Program-made: the position numbers and the translations under genes
The notes under the pieces: model-generated
What the model was told of the DNA's origin: nothing
Databases searched by the model: none
What the model saw: the letters and a program-made list of their open reading frames with translations, nothing else
In this document: positions 1 to 5,102 of the stretch, in pieces
Numbering within the stretch: position 1 is the first letter of the stretch
Layout of the letters: each line of letters begins with the position of its first letter
From: Gammaproteobacteria bacterium
Lineage (GTDB): Bacteria > Pseudomonadota > Gammaproteobacteria > Steroidobacterales > Steroidobacteraceae
Length of the DNA: 5,102 nt
NCBI GenBank assembly: GCA_003165495.1
Contig: PMMB01000212.1
Span: forward strand, 1,567 to 6,668
Reading direction: 5' to 3'

Positions 1-210
1 CCGGACGACACACTCGACGAGGCGGTAGCGCTCGTCGAGGAAATGCAATTGAGCGCCATCGAGGGCGACAGCGACCGCGCCGTGCGCGCGCGGCAGGGAC
101 TCGCGGAACAACTGCAGGGCTTAAGCGCCGCCGCCGGCAGACTGTCCGACCGCTTGTCATTGAAGCATTTCTCGCTCATCGCCGAGGGGATTCGCACCGT
201 GGCCGCGTGA
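1..210 (+). CDS. C-terminal end of a probable alpha-E (DUF403) domain protein, 5' truncated
   Basis: Reading frame 1 is open from the first base to TGA at 208-210, giving 69 residues that begin PDDTLDEAV and end EGIRTVAA. The fragment is predicted helical, rich in Ala, Leu, Glu and Arg, with no membrane segment or signal. The identification rests mainly on context: it overlaps by 4 bases a transglutaminase-like gene, and alpha-E (DUF403) proteins are habitually encoded directly upstream of that family, either alone or fused to a circularly permuted ATP-grasp domain. The ending SDRLSLKHFSL resembles, from memory, the tail of alpha-E proteins, in which a short helix precedes a YFS/HFS-type element. 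The catalytic or diagnostic part lies outside the window, so a different helical protein cannot be excluded. That it is a real gene is much surer than its name. Confidence 0.6.
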   Translation, partial: PDDTLDEAVALVEEMQLSAIEGDSDRAVRARQGLAEQLQGLSAAAGRLSDRLSLKHFSLIAEGIRTVAA

Positions 211-1112
211 GCGTCGGCGTGCGCAGCGTCATGCGTTATCGAGTGCGTCACCAAACTGTCTATCGTTACGGCGGCGACGTCGCGCATTCACATCAACTAT
301 TGCATTTGCGCCCGCGCGACTTGGCGAATCAAGTCTGTCATTTTCGATCGATTACGCTTGATCCGGTGCCCAGCATGCGCCGTGAGGATATCGACGCGTT
401 CGGCAATTTCGTCACCCGTCTCGAATACGATCTGCCGCACGATCGCCTCGAGGTACTGGCCGAACTCGGGGTCGATGTCACTGCGCCGCGGGACGCGGCG
501 GATACGGAGTCCGCTGCCTGGGAGCAGGTTCGCGACGCACTGAACTATTCGGGTCAGCCGATGACCGCGGTCGATCTGGATGCCTGTCGATTCCGGATGG
601 AGTCGAGTTATGTGAGGGTCAAGCATACGTTCAGCGACTATGCCGCGGAATGCTTCGTGCCGGGGCGTCCGCTGTTGCTCGGCGCGGAATCCTTGATGCA
701 TAAGATACATCGCGATTTCAGATACGCGCCGGGCACCACCAACATCAGAACCTCCGTGATCGAGACGTTTACTGCCCGCCGCGGTGTCTGCCAAGATTTC
801 GCCCACATCATGCTCGCCTGCCTACGCTCGCGGGGTCTAGCGGCACGTTACGTCAGCGGATATCTCCGGACCACGCCGCCGGGATCCGATGCGGCCTTGT
901 TGGGCGCAGATGCGTCGCACGCCTGGGTTTCGGTATTTTGTCCGCCGTTCGGTTGGATTGACCTCGATCCGACCAACGACGTGCGCGTAGGTACCGATCA
1001 CATCGTCATCGCTTGGGGCCGAGACTTCGGCGATGTCTCGCCGCTGCGCGGCGTCATCGTCGGCGGCGGAAAGCATCGGTTATCGGTTCGCGTTTCGGTG
1101 CAGGCAGAATAG
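207..1112 (+). CDS. Transglutaminase-like cysteine protease-fold protein
   Basis: A complete 301-residue protein of the bacterial transglutaminase-like family. Residues about 9-90 match the N-terminal beta domain of this family (Bact_transglu_N type), opening with MRYRVRHQTVYRY. Residues about 160-260 form the transglutaminase core. The triad is visible: Cys195 in GVCQDFAH, His238 in SHAWVSV and Asp254 in DLDPTND. The family's C-terminal GRDFGDVSPLRGV block is at 271-283. All key residues are present, so it should be active, as a peptidase or in amide-bond formation or cleavage; the substrate is unknown. There is no signal peptide, so it is probably cytoplasmic. The GTG start overlaps the upstream stop as GTGA, which suggests translational coupling. 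However, the family usually begins at MRYR, so ATG at 231 (residue 9) is an equally plausible start; neither has a well-spaced Shine-Dalgarno sequence. The closest purine run is GAGGGG at 184-189. Confidence 0.92.
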   Translation: MSVGVRSVMRYRVRHQTVYRYGGDVAHSHQLLHLRPRDLANQVCHFRSITLDPVPSMRREDIDAFGNFVTRLEYDLPHDRLEVLAELGVDVTAPRDAADTESAAWEQVRDALNYSGQPMTAVDLDACRFRMESSYVRVKHTFSDYAAECFVPGRPLLLGAESLMHKIHRDFRYAPGTTNIRTSVIETFTARRGVCQDFAHIMLACLRSRGLAARYVSGYLRTTPPGSDAALLGADASHAWVSVFCPPFGWIDLDPTNDVRVGTDHIVIAWGRDFGDVSPLRGVIVGGGKHRLSVRVSVQAE

Positions 1113-1144
1113 GCGCTGACAGTCTTTTCGGTTGGTTTCTGCCG

Positions 1145-1189
1145 CGGCACGACTGCCCCGAGGCGATTCGCTCAGGTTTAGCCGTGCCG
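1145..1189. repeat. Imperfect inverted repeat downstream of the transglutaminase gene
   Basis: CGGCACG at 1145-1151 is the exact reverse complement of CGTGCCG at 1183-1189, so the transcript could form a 7-bp GC-rich stem closing a 31-nt loop. The loop contains its own small GCC/GGC hairpin. An outer GGCGC (1112-1116) / GCGCC (1190-1194) pair could extend the structure. No T-tract follows, so it is not a canonical intrinsic terminator. It may aid termination or mRNA 3'-end stability after the transglutaminase gene, or be chance in GC-rich DNA. Confidence 0.25.
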
Positions 1190-1224
1190 GCGCCCAGTCG
1201 AGAGCTTTACGGCTGCATGTGCGC

Positions 1225-1230
1225 TATCCT
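1225..1230 (+). promoter_or_regulatory. Possible -10 element (TATCCT) upstream of the small MAKPNY gene
   Basis: TATCCT lies 66 bases before the TTG start of the small gene and is a fair sigma-70 -10 hexamer in otherwise GC-rich DNA. No good -35 box sits 16-18 bases upstream (GAGCTT is there); the better TTTACG at 1206-1211 is only 13 bases away, too close. The call is based on one hexamer and position only. Confidence 0.2.
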
Positions 1231-1284
1231 TCCTCGGCCTGAAGGGGAGAGTCTGTCGCGCGCTCCGATCAGAAAACAATTATC

Positions 1285-1289
1285 AGGAG
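1285..1289 (+). promoter_or_regulatory. Shine-Dalgarno sequence AGGAG that fixes a TTG start
   Basis: AGGAG is a strong match to the anti-Shine-Dalgarno sequence and sits 6 bases before TTG at 1296. It is the best ribosome binding site in the window and decides the start of the small gene, which has no ATG. Confidence 0.8.
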
Positions 1290-1295
1290 AATCAG

Positions 1296-1451
1296 TTGGC
1301 TAAGCCGAATTATCGTCACGCGAAGAAACAAAAAGAGGCCGCCAGGAAAGCTCGCCAAGACGCGAAGCAACAACGGCGGTCGAATGTGCCGGAGGCAGCT
1401 GATGCGCCGGACGTGCCGGTGCAACCCGTGCCCGCCAAGCCCGTCGAGTGA
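1296..1451 (+). CDS. Small basic MAKPNY-type conserved protein, TTG start
   Basis: A 51-residue ORF from TTG at 1296 to TGA at 1449-1451. The N-terminal half (residues 1-30, beginning MAKPNYRHAKKQKEA) is a Lys/Arg/Gln/Ala-rich charged helix. The C-terminal half (31-51) is acidic and then Pro/Val-rich, with repeated PV and ending AKPVE. I recognise the MAKPNY start followed by an xKRQKE-like helix as a small conserved protein found in many Beta- and Gammaproteobacteria, annotated as hypothetical. No function is established that I know of. The basic helix might bind nucleic acid or ribosomes, but that is only inference. There is no signal or membrane segment. The start is supported by AGGAG at ideal spacing. 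It has its own 183-base upstream region and 191 bases downstream before the lipoprotein start, so it is probably a single-gene unit. Confidence 0.8.
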   Translation: MAKPNYRHAKKQKEAARKARQDAKQQRRSNVPEAADAPDVPVQPVPAKPVE

Positions 1452-1642
1452 CATGAAAAATTATGTATCGTGGAAACGAGGAACCTGGAGGGTTTTCGTG
1501 TCGATGATTGGCCCCTAGATCGTCGCCGGTACGCGACGGCCTCCCGCCCAAATAGGCGACTTCACAGATCTTTGCCTGTTTACCGCTTCAATTGCGGCAG
1601 GAATCGCTGAACAATACGTCGCCGAAAGGGTCAATCCAGCCA
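1452..1642. other. Intergenic region before the lipoprotein gene
   Basis: This 191-base stretch has no supported gene. It contains the CGTCGC/GCGACG hairpin (1521-1538) and then a more AT-rich section around 1555-1620 (TTCACA at 1561, TTGCCT at 1572) where a promoter for the lipoprotein operon would be expected. No -35/-10 pair with proper spacing can be picked by eye. The lipoprotein reading frame stays open upstream to TTG at 1592, but that extension has no ribosome binding site and is not typical of a signal peptide. Confidence 0.5.
1521..1538. repeat. Short perfect hairpin between the small gene and the lipoprotein gene
   Basis: CGTCGC (1521-1526) and GCGACG (1533-1538) are exact reverse complements around a 6-base loop CGGTAC. 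The following bases (GCCTCCCGCCC) are C-rich rather than T-rich, so this is not a standard intrinsic terminator. It lies 70 bases after the stop of the small gene and could be an mRNA end structure. Confidence 0.25.
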
Positions 1643-3550
1643 ATGAACGTGTCTTGCTCAGGTCTTTTTTCCACCATGCGCAGAGCATGGGGCGGGGTGG
1701 CGCCCTTGGGCGCGGCGTTGCTGGCACTCGCAGGCTGCAGCGGCACGGCCGTGGTGACGCTGACGAGCACCGCATCGACGGATAATTATCTGGCCTACCG
1801 GGTCGGGTTGGTTTCCGTGCAGTTGCAAACCTCGGGCGGCAGCTCTGGCCTGACGGTGTTGCCGGCCAGCACCACCGTCGATTTCGCGACGTTGACCGAT
1901 GTGAGCGAAGTGTTAGGCGCGACCGCCGTCAAGAAAGGCACCTACACGAGCGCACTCATTACACTGGACTACAGCTCGGCTCAGATCGTATATGACAATG
2001 GCAGCGTGAACGGCGTGGCGCTGACTCCCGTCGGTGCAAACGGTCAGGCCTTGGGTCAGGTGCAAATCACGGTGACTCTCGATCCCAGTGAATCGTTCAG
2101 CGTCGCCTCCAAAGGCGCGTCGCAGCTGGCGCTGAACTTCAATATGGCGGCATCCAATGTCGTCAATTTGACCGCCAAGACGGTGACGGTCACCCCCTTG
2201 ATTGCCGGGAGCTCGTTGCCCATCGACACCAAACAGGTGCGCATCCGCGGCCCGCTCGTGAGTGTCGCCAACTCCGGCACCACGACCACGACCACCAGCA
2301 GCAGCTCGTTCACCATGGGTGCCATGCCGTTCAACAGCATCGCGAACGGAGGCGGACAGCTGGCAATCGTCCCGACGGATGCCACTGACTACGAAATCAA
2401 CAACATCTCATCCGTCGGCAGCGTGGGGCTGGGGCAACTCGCGGCTCTGAGCACGGGCACTTTGACTGTGGCCTACGGTACGCTGACCGCCACCGACGCG
2501 ACTACAACCACGGCCACGACGACGGTGGGCGGTACGCAAGCAACGACCACCTCGACCACCGTGACATTTTCCGCCACCCAGGTTTTGGCGGGCAGCAGCG
2601 TGCAGGGCGCGGGCTTGGACCGCATTTCCGGAGTCGTCGCTGCGCGCAGCGGCAATACGCTGGCCATTGAGGACGGCACTCTGGTCGCTGCCGACGGCAG
2701 CGAGACCTTCATCGGAGGTACTACCACGGTGACCATGGGTCCCAACACGCTCATCACCGTATATGGCCAGGACGGCTCCGAAATCAATAGTCTGCAGCAG
2801 GTATCGGTGGGTTCTGTGATCGACGCCTTCGGCGTGGCCAATAGCCTGTCTTCGGGAAATGCGACATTGGATGCCAGTGCCGGTCACGTGCGCCTCGACA
2901 ACACTACCGCGTCCGGGCTGGTCACCGTGCAGGGCTCAGGCACTTTGAATCTCAATCTGGCGTTCCTCGGCAGCCGAACGGTCGCGGCTTTGGATTTCGT
3001 CGACACCGGCGCCGCTGCCAGCTCGTATGTAGTGACCACCGGCGGATTGAGTTTGACGAATTCCACGGTGGGCGTGCCCGTCATTGTGACCGGACAGACC
3101 AGCTTGTTCGGCGCTGCGGCACCGAATTTCACCGCGACGACATTGCTCGACCCGACCACGATTCAAGCAGAATTGGTCGTCGACTGGGGCACCGGGACGG
3201 CTGCGCCTTTCGTCACGTACAATAGCTCCACCATCGATGTCGATGCCCACAACAGCAGCATCGGTGTGCGGCATTGGATCCAGGTCGGCGCGCAAACAAT
3301 CAACATTGTCGGGATGTCGTCGGATCCCTTGATCGCTCCGGACCCGACTTCATCGAACACGGTGTTCACCATCGGCCATGCGGTCAGTTCGACGACGGAG
3401 AACTTCGATACTTATGCCGCATTCATCGCGCAGCTGCAAACTGAGCTGAACGGCGCGATCTTGGCGACGGGGGTGACCGCTGTCGGGCAATACACCGCGT
3501 CGACTTTCACATTTACCGCTACGAGCATCACGCTTTTCTTGAATAACTGA
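1643..3550 (+). CDS. Large Thr/Ser-rich lipoprotein with DUF4382-like domain and repeated beta modules
   Basis: Numbered from ATG 1643 (635 residues). A lipoprotein signal is clear: basic MRR, a hydrophobic run GAALLALAG, and lipobox LAGC with Cys32. The next residue is Ser, which favours outer-membrane sorting by the Lol rule. Residues about 37-188 look like DUF4382: 'YRVGLVSVQLQT', then 'VDFATLTDVSEVLG', 'KKGTYTSALITLDY' and a closing 'LNFNMAASNVV'. After that come three divergent beta-rich segments (about 197-280, 326-419 and 423-501). The middle one has the pattern ISGVV-GNTLAIE-TVTM-ITVYG-VSVGSVIDAFG, reminiscent of DUF5666 small barrels. Thr/Ser tracts lie at 213-222 and 282-308. The last 130 residues have no recognised domain. 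Apart from two Cys in the signal region there are no cysteines, typical of an exported protein. The function is unknown; a cell-envelope or surface role is inferred. The start is uncertain: ATG 1676 gives a tighter 20-residue signal, and TTG 1592 is possible but has no ribosome binding site. It is followed after 25 bases by the lactonase gene, so co-transcription is likely. Confidence 0.85.
   Translation: MNVSCSGLFSTMRRAWGGVAPLGAALLALAGCSGTAVVTLTSTASTDNYLAYRVGLVSVQLQTSGGSSGLTVLPASTTVDFATLTDVSEVLGATAVKKGTYTSALITLDYSSAQIVYDNGSVNGVALTPVGANGQALGQVQITVTLDPSESFSVASKGASQLALNFNMAASNVVNLTAKTVTVTPLIAGSSLPIDTKQVRIRGPLVSVANSGTTTTTTSSSSFTMGAMPFNSIANGGGQLAIVPTDATDYEINNISSVGSVGLGQLAALSTGTLTVAYGTLTATDATTTTATTTVGGTQATTTSTTVTFSATQVLAGSSVQGAGLDRISGVVAARSGNTLAIEDGTLVAADGSETFIGGTTTVTMGPNTLITVYGQDGSEINSLQQVSVGSVIDAFGVANSLSSGNATLDASAGHVRLDNTTASGLVTVQGSGTLNLNLAFLGSRTVAALDFVDTGAAASSYVVTTGGLSLTNSTVGVPVIVTGQTSLFGAAAPNFTATTLLDPTTIQAELVVDWGTGTAAPFVTYNSSTIDVDAHNSSIGVRHWIQVGAQTINIVGMSSDPLIAPDPTSSNTVFTIGHAVSSTTENFDTYAAFIAQLQTELNGAILATGVTAVGQYTASTFTFTATSITLFLNN
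1676..1738 (+). other. Type II (lipoprotein) signal peptide and lipobox of the large lipoprotein
   Basis: The codons encode MRRAWGGVAPLGAALLALAG followed by Cys at 1736-1738. The basic n-region, hydrophobic core and LAGC lipobox give a textbook signal peptidase II site. If translation starts at ATG 1676, the signal is exactly 20 residues. Starts at 1643 or 1592 add an N-terminal extension of 11 or 28 residues. Confidence 0.85.
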
Positions 3551-3566
3551 AGACTCGCTGAAGTGT

Positions 3567-3571
3567 AGGGA
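3567..3571 (+). promoter_or_regulatory. Probable ribosome binding site AGGGA for the TTG-initiated lactonase
   Basis: AGGGA lies 4 bases before TTG at 3576, a slightly short but workable spacing. The nearest ATG (3571) reads ATG CGT TGC TAG and stops at once, and no other start lies close before the Tat motif, so the TTG is the best-supported start. Confidence 0.5.
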
Positions 3572-3575
3572 TGCG

Positions 3576-3665
3576 TTGCTAGACCCAAGAATCACACGCC
3601 GCGATTTTCTAAAGGCAACATCGCTGCTCGCCGCGCCGCTGGCCTACCCCTGCGCAGCGAACGCG
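3576..3665 (+). other. Twin-arginine (Tat) signal peptide of the lactonase
   Basis: The first 30 codons encode a short n-region with TRRDFLK, a moderately hydrophobic segment ATSLLAAPLAYPCA, and an AxA cleavage site at Ala28-Asn29-Ala30. Arg8-Arg9 with Asp10, Phe11, Leu12 and Lys13 match the consensus S/T-R-R-x-F-L-K exactly. The signal also confirms that the reading frame must start upstream of 3594. Confidence 0.85.
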
Positions 3666-4793
3666 CCAGCGGTCCCTGCGGCGCCGGTCTATTCATATGC
3701 GTATGTCGGCACCTATACGCCGAACGGCGGGGGCATTTACCTGTTTCGCCTGGACAGGGCGTCCGGCGTGCTGACGCAGTTACAAGTGTTCGACGACATT
3801 CGAAATCCATCCTGGCTTGCCATCAACCCGGCGCAGACGCGCCTGTATGCGGTCAGCGAAATCGACAACTACCAGGGAACACGCAACGGCGCCGTGGTTT
3901 CGTACGCGATCGACAGCGAAAGTTTACAGGTCAGGCGATTGGGGGCCGTGAGTTCCGCCGGTACCACTCCCGCGTATGCCAGCGTGCATCCGTCCGGTAG
4001 GTTCGTGTTCGTCGCCAACTACGGCGGCGGCAATGTCGCCGTTTTCCCAGTGGGTCCGGACGGCGCGCTGGGTGAGGCTACGGACGTGAGACCGAGCGTG
4101 GGTCCGCGCCATCATGCGCGCGCGATGGACGATCCGCCCGGGCAATTCGCGATCAGCGACCACGATAGTCCGCATGTGCACATGGTCGCGGCGGATCCGA
4201 GCGGGCAATTCGTCATCGCGAACGATGCGGGACTCGATCTGACATTGGTCTGGCGCTTCGATGCACAAGCCGGGCGGCTGCTGCCCGCCGACGTCCCCGT
4301 GGTCGCCGCGCCGTCCGGTGCCGCGCCGCGCCATTTCGTTTTCCATCCGAACGGTCGAATTTTCTACAATTTGTATGAGCACGATGCAAAGATCGCGGTG
4401 TACGACTACGACGCCGCGAAAGGCGGGTTTAAACCCAAGCAACTCGTGTCGGCGTTGCCGCCGAAGTTCAGCGGCAGCAATCTGTCGTCGGAAATCCTCA
4501 TCACGGCCGACGCCCGATACGTGTATGTGTCGAATCGATTGCACAATAGCATCGCGATTTTCGCGGTGGCGAACGACGGTCAGTTGCGGATGATTTCGGA
4601 AGCCTGGGTGCACGCCGACTATCCGCGCTGCCTGACGATCGATCCCAGCGGCGAGTTTCTGTATTCGTGTAACCAGAAAGGCGATTCGATCACCTCCTTT
4701 CGCATTAACGCGGCGACCGGTGGGCTGCAATTCACCGGTCGTTTCGAACCGGTGGGGAGTCCCGCGGTCATGATCATGTTGAAGCGTTCCTGA
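3576..4793 (+). CDS. Tat-exported lactonase family protein (6-phosphogluconolactonase Pgl/YbhE-like beta-propeller)
   Basis: A 405-residue protein from TTG 3576. Residues 7-13 are TRRDFLK, a perfect twin-arginine motif, followed by a hydrophobic stretch and a probable signal peptidase I site after ANA (28-30). The protein is therefore expected to be exported folded to the periplasm. Residues about 38-402 form the lactonase seven-bladed beta-propeller. Family marks include YVGTYT (43-48), YAVSEI (91-96), HPSGRFVFVANYGGGNVAVF (138-157), PRHFVFHPNG (251-260), NRLHNSIAIF (320-329) and YPRCLTIDPSGEFL (349-362). Known members hydrolyse 6-phosphogluconolactone to 6-phosphogluconate; others open different sugar lactones. 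The adjacent 6-phosphogluconate dehydrogenase supports sugar-acid metabolism. However, 6-phosphogluconolactone is cytosolic, so an exported enzyme more likely acts on another lactone, or the family name is only structural. It is complete, with no frameshift, and probably co-transcribed with the lipoprotein gene 25 bases upstream. Confidence 0.9.
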   Translation: MLDPRITRRDFLKATSLLAAPLAYPCAANAPAVPAAPVYSYAYVGTYTPNGGGIYLFRLDRASGVLTQLQVFDDIRNPSWLAINPAQTRLYAVSEIDNYQGTRNGAVVSYAIDSESLQVRRLGAVSSAGTTPAYASVHPSGRFVFVANYGGGNVAVFPVGPDGALGEATDVRPSVGPRHHARAMDDPPGQFAISDHDSPHVHMVAADPSGQFVIANDAGLDLTLVWRFDAQAGRLLPADVPVVAAPSGAAPRHFVFHPNGRIFYNLYEHDAKIAVYDYDAAKGGFKPKQLVSALPPKFSGSNLSSEILITADARYVYVSNRLHNSIAIFAVANDGQLRMISEAWVHADYPRCLTIDPSGEFLYSCNQKGDSITSFRINAATGGLQFTGRFEPVGSPAVMIMLKRS

Positions 4794-4798
4794 CGGCC

Positions 4799-4804
4799 TA
4801 TACT
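4799..4804 (+). promoter_or_regulatory. Possible -10 element TATACT upstream of the 6-phosphogluconate dehydrogenase gene
   Basis: TATACT is a near-consensus sigma-70 -10 hexamer located just after the lactonase stop, 35 bases before the ATG at 4840. The only -35-like hexamer, TTGAAG at 4779-4784, is 14 bases away, shorter than the usual 16-18. An internal promoter separating the dehydrogenase from the lactonase operon is therefore possible but weakly supported. Confidence 0.3.
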
Positions 4805-4839
4805 GGTGCCGATGCGTTCGCGCAAACGGGTTGAATATT

Positions 4840-5102
4840 ATGCAAATTGCAATGGTTGGATTGGGCCGCATGGGCGCCAACATGGCGCAGCGACTGCTCC
4901 GCGGCGGCCACAAGGTAGTGGGGTTTGATCCCGCCGCCGACGCGCGCACTGCCCTCGAACAGAAAGGTGCGGTAACCGCGGCCTCGCTCGAACAAATGGT
5001 CGCGAAACTCACGGCGCCACGCGTTGTTTGGTTGATGGTGCCGGCCGGGGCGATCACCGACAGCACGATCACCGCCTTAAGCCCCATGCTGGCTGCGGGC
5101 GA
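4840..5102 (+). CDS. gnd: 6-phosphogluconate dehydrogenase (decarboxylating), probably NAD-dependent, 3' truncated by window end
   Basis: ATG at 4840 opens a frame that runs off the window after 87 full codons; the usual family length is about 300 residues (short NAD-type) or 470 (long NADP-type). The protein starts MQIAMVGLGRMGANMAQRLL, with the Rossmann glycine motif GLGRMG at 7-12, and continues to VVWLMVPAG (62-70), the conserved strand of this dehydrogenase superfamily. The GxGRMGxNM start and WLMVPAG are typical of the 6-phosphogluconate dehydrogenase branch rather than hydroxyisobutyrate dehydrogenases. The enzyme oxidatively decarboxylates 6-phosphogluconate to ribulose 5-phosphate in the cytosol. 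The second Rossmann strand ends in GFDP with Asp30, where NADP enzymes carry NRT; an acidic residue there favours NAD. ACGGG at 4826-4830 is a weak ribosome binding site 9 bases upstream. The catalytic Lys and substrate-binding half are outside the window. Confidence 0.85.
   Translation, partial: MQIAMVGLGRMGANMAQRLLRGGHKVVGFDPAADARTALEQKGAVTAASLEQMVAKLTAPRVVWLMVPAGAITDSTITALSPMLAAG

Noticed and set aside
297..806. Minus-strand ORF of 169 codons opposite the transglutaminase gene
   Set aside because: It is fully contained in a gene with an intact catalytic triad, with no ribosome binding site or family features.
1013..1303. Plus-strand ORF of 96 codons overlapping the end of the transglutaminase and the intergenic region
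   Set aside because: It begins inside the real gene in another frame, has an Arg-rich composition, and ends inside the start of the better-supported small gene at 1296.
1453..1518. Mini-ORF of 21 codons (MKNYVSWKRG...) just after the small gene
   Set aside because: It is too short to judge and has no Shine-Dalgarno sequence at good spacing; only its closeness to the upstream stop suggests it.
1592..1642. N-terminal extension of the lipoprotein from TTG 1592
   Set aside because: There is no ribosome binding site before it, and it would put 17 polar residues ahead of an already complete lipoprotein signal.
2279..2566. Runs of ACN/AGC codons that look like a microsatellite
   Set aside because: The runs are imperfect, in frame and encode Thr/Ser linkers of the lipoprotein, so they are explained as low-complexity coding sequence rather than a separate repeat element.
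2408..2887. Minus-strand ORFs opposite the Thr-rich part of the lipoprotein
   Set aside because: The Gly/Arg- and Val-rich products are reverse complements of ACN-rich threonine codons and have no independent support.
3924..5087. Long minus-strand ORF (387 codons) covering the lactonase and the dehydrogenase start
   Set aside because: It lies opposite two genes with clear family motifs, spans both of them and their intergenic gap, and its product is Arg/His-rich low-quality sequence with no recognisable motif. It is an antisense shadow typical of GC-rich genes.

Overview
The window is a compact, GC-rich (roughly 60%) piece of bacterial chromosome with every supported gene on the + strand. 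Gene content, the TTG/GTG starts, the Tat and lipoprotein signals and the small 'MAKPNY' protein all fit a Gram-negative member of the Pseudomonadota, most likely Gamma- or Betaproteobacteria. This placement is inferred from gene families, not from a marker gene. I see no mobile element, CRISPR array, tRNA or rRNA.

Left part (1-1112): the last 69 codons of a gene that is probably an alpha-E (DUF403) protein run by a 4-base GTGA overlap into a complete transglutaminase-like cysteine peptidase-fold protein with an intact Cys-His-Asp triad. This is the tail of the widespread ATP-grasp / alpha-E / transglutaminase cluster, whose function is thought to involve peptide or amide-bond chemistry but is not firmly settled.

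Middle (1113-1642): mostly non-coding, but it holds a 51-codon gene (1296-1451) that starts with TTG behind a clear AGGAG ribosome binding site. It encodes a Lys/Arg-rich small protein beginning MAKPNY, a conserved proteobacterial type of unknown function. Two imperfect inverted repeats flank this gene.

Right part (1643-5102): a likely co-transcribed set. First comes a large Thr/Ser-rich lipoprotein with a DUF4382-like N-terminal domain followed by what look like three divergent copies of a small beta module. Then, 25 bases on, comes a seven-bladed-propeller lactonase of the 6-phosphogluconolactonase (Pgl/YbhE) family carrying a perfect twin-arginine signal. Last, 46 bases further, is the 5' end of a 6-phosphogluconate dehydrogenase, cut by the window edge, whose nucleotide-binding loop suggests NAD rather than NADP. 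Lactonase plus 6-phosphogluconate dehydrogenase is a natural pentose-phosphate pair, but the lactonase appears to be exported while the dehydrogenase has no signal, so the pairing may not be a simple cytosolic pathway.

I do not see a convincing undescribed system. The most worthwhile points are the exported lactonase beside a cytosolic dehydrogenase, the repeat architecture of the lipoprotein, and the TTG-initiated small gene that ATG-based ORF finding misses.
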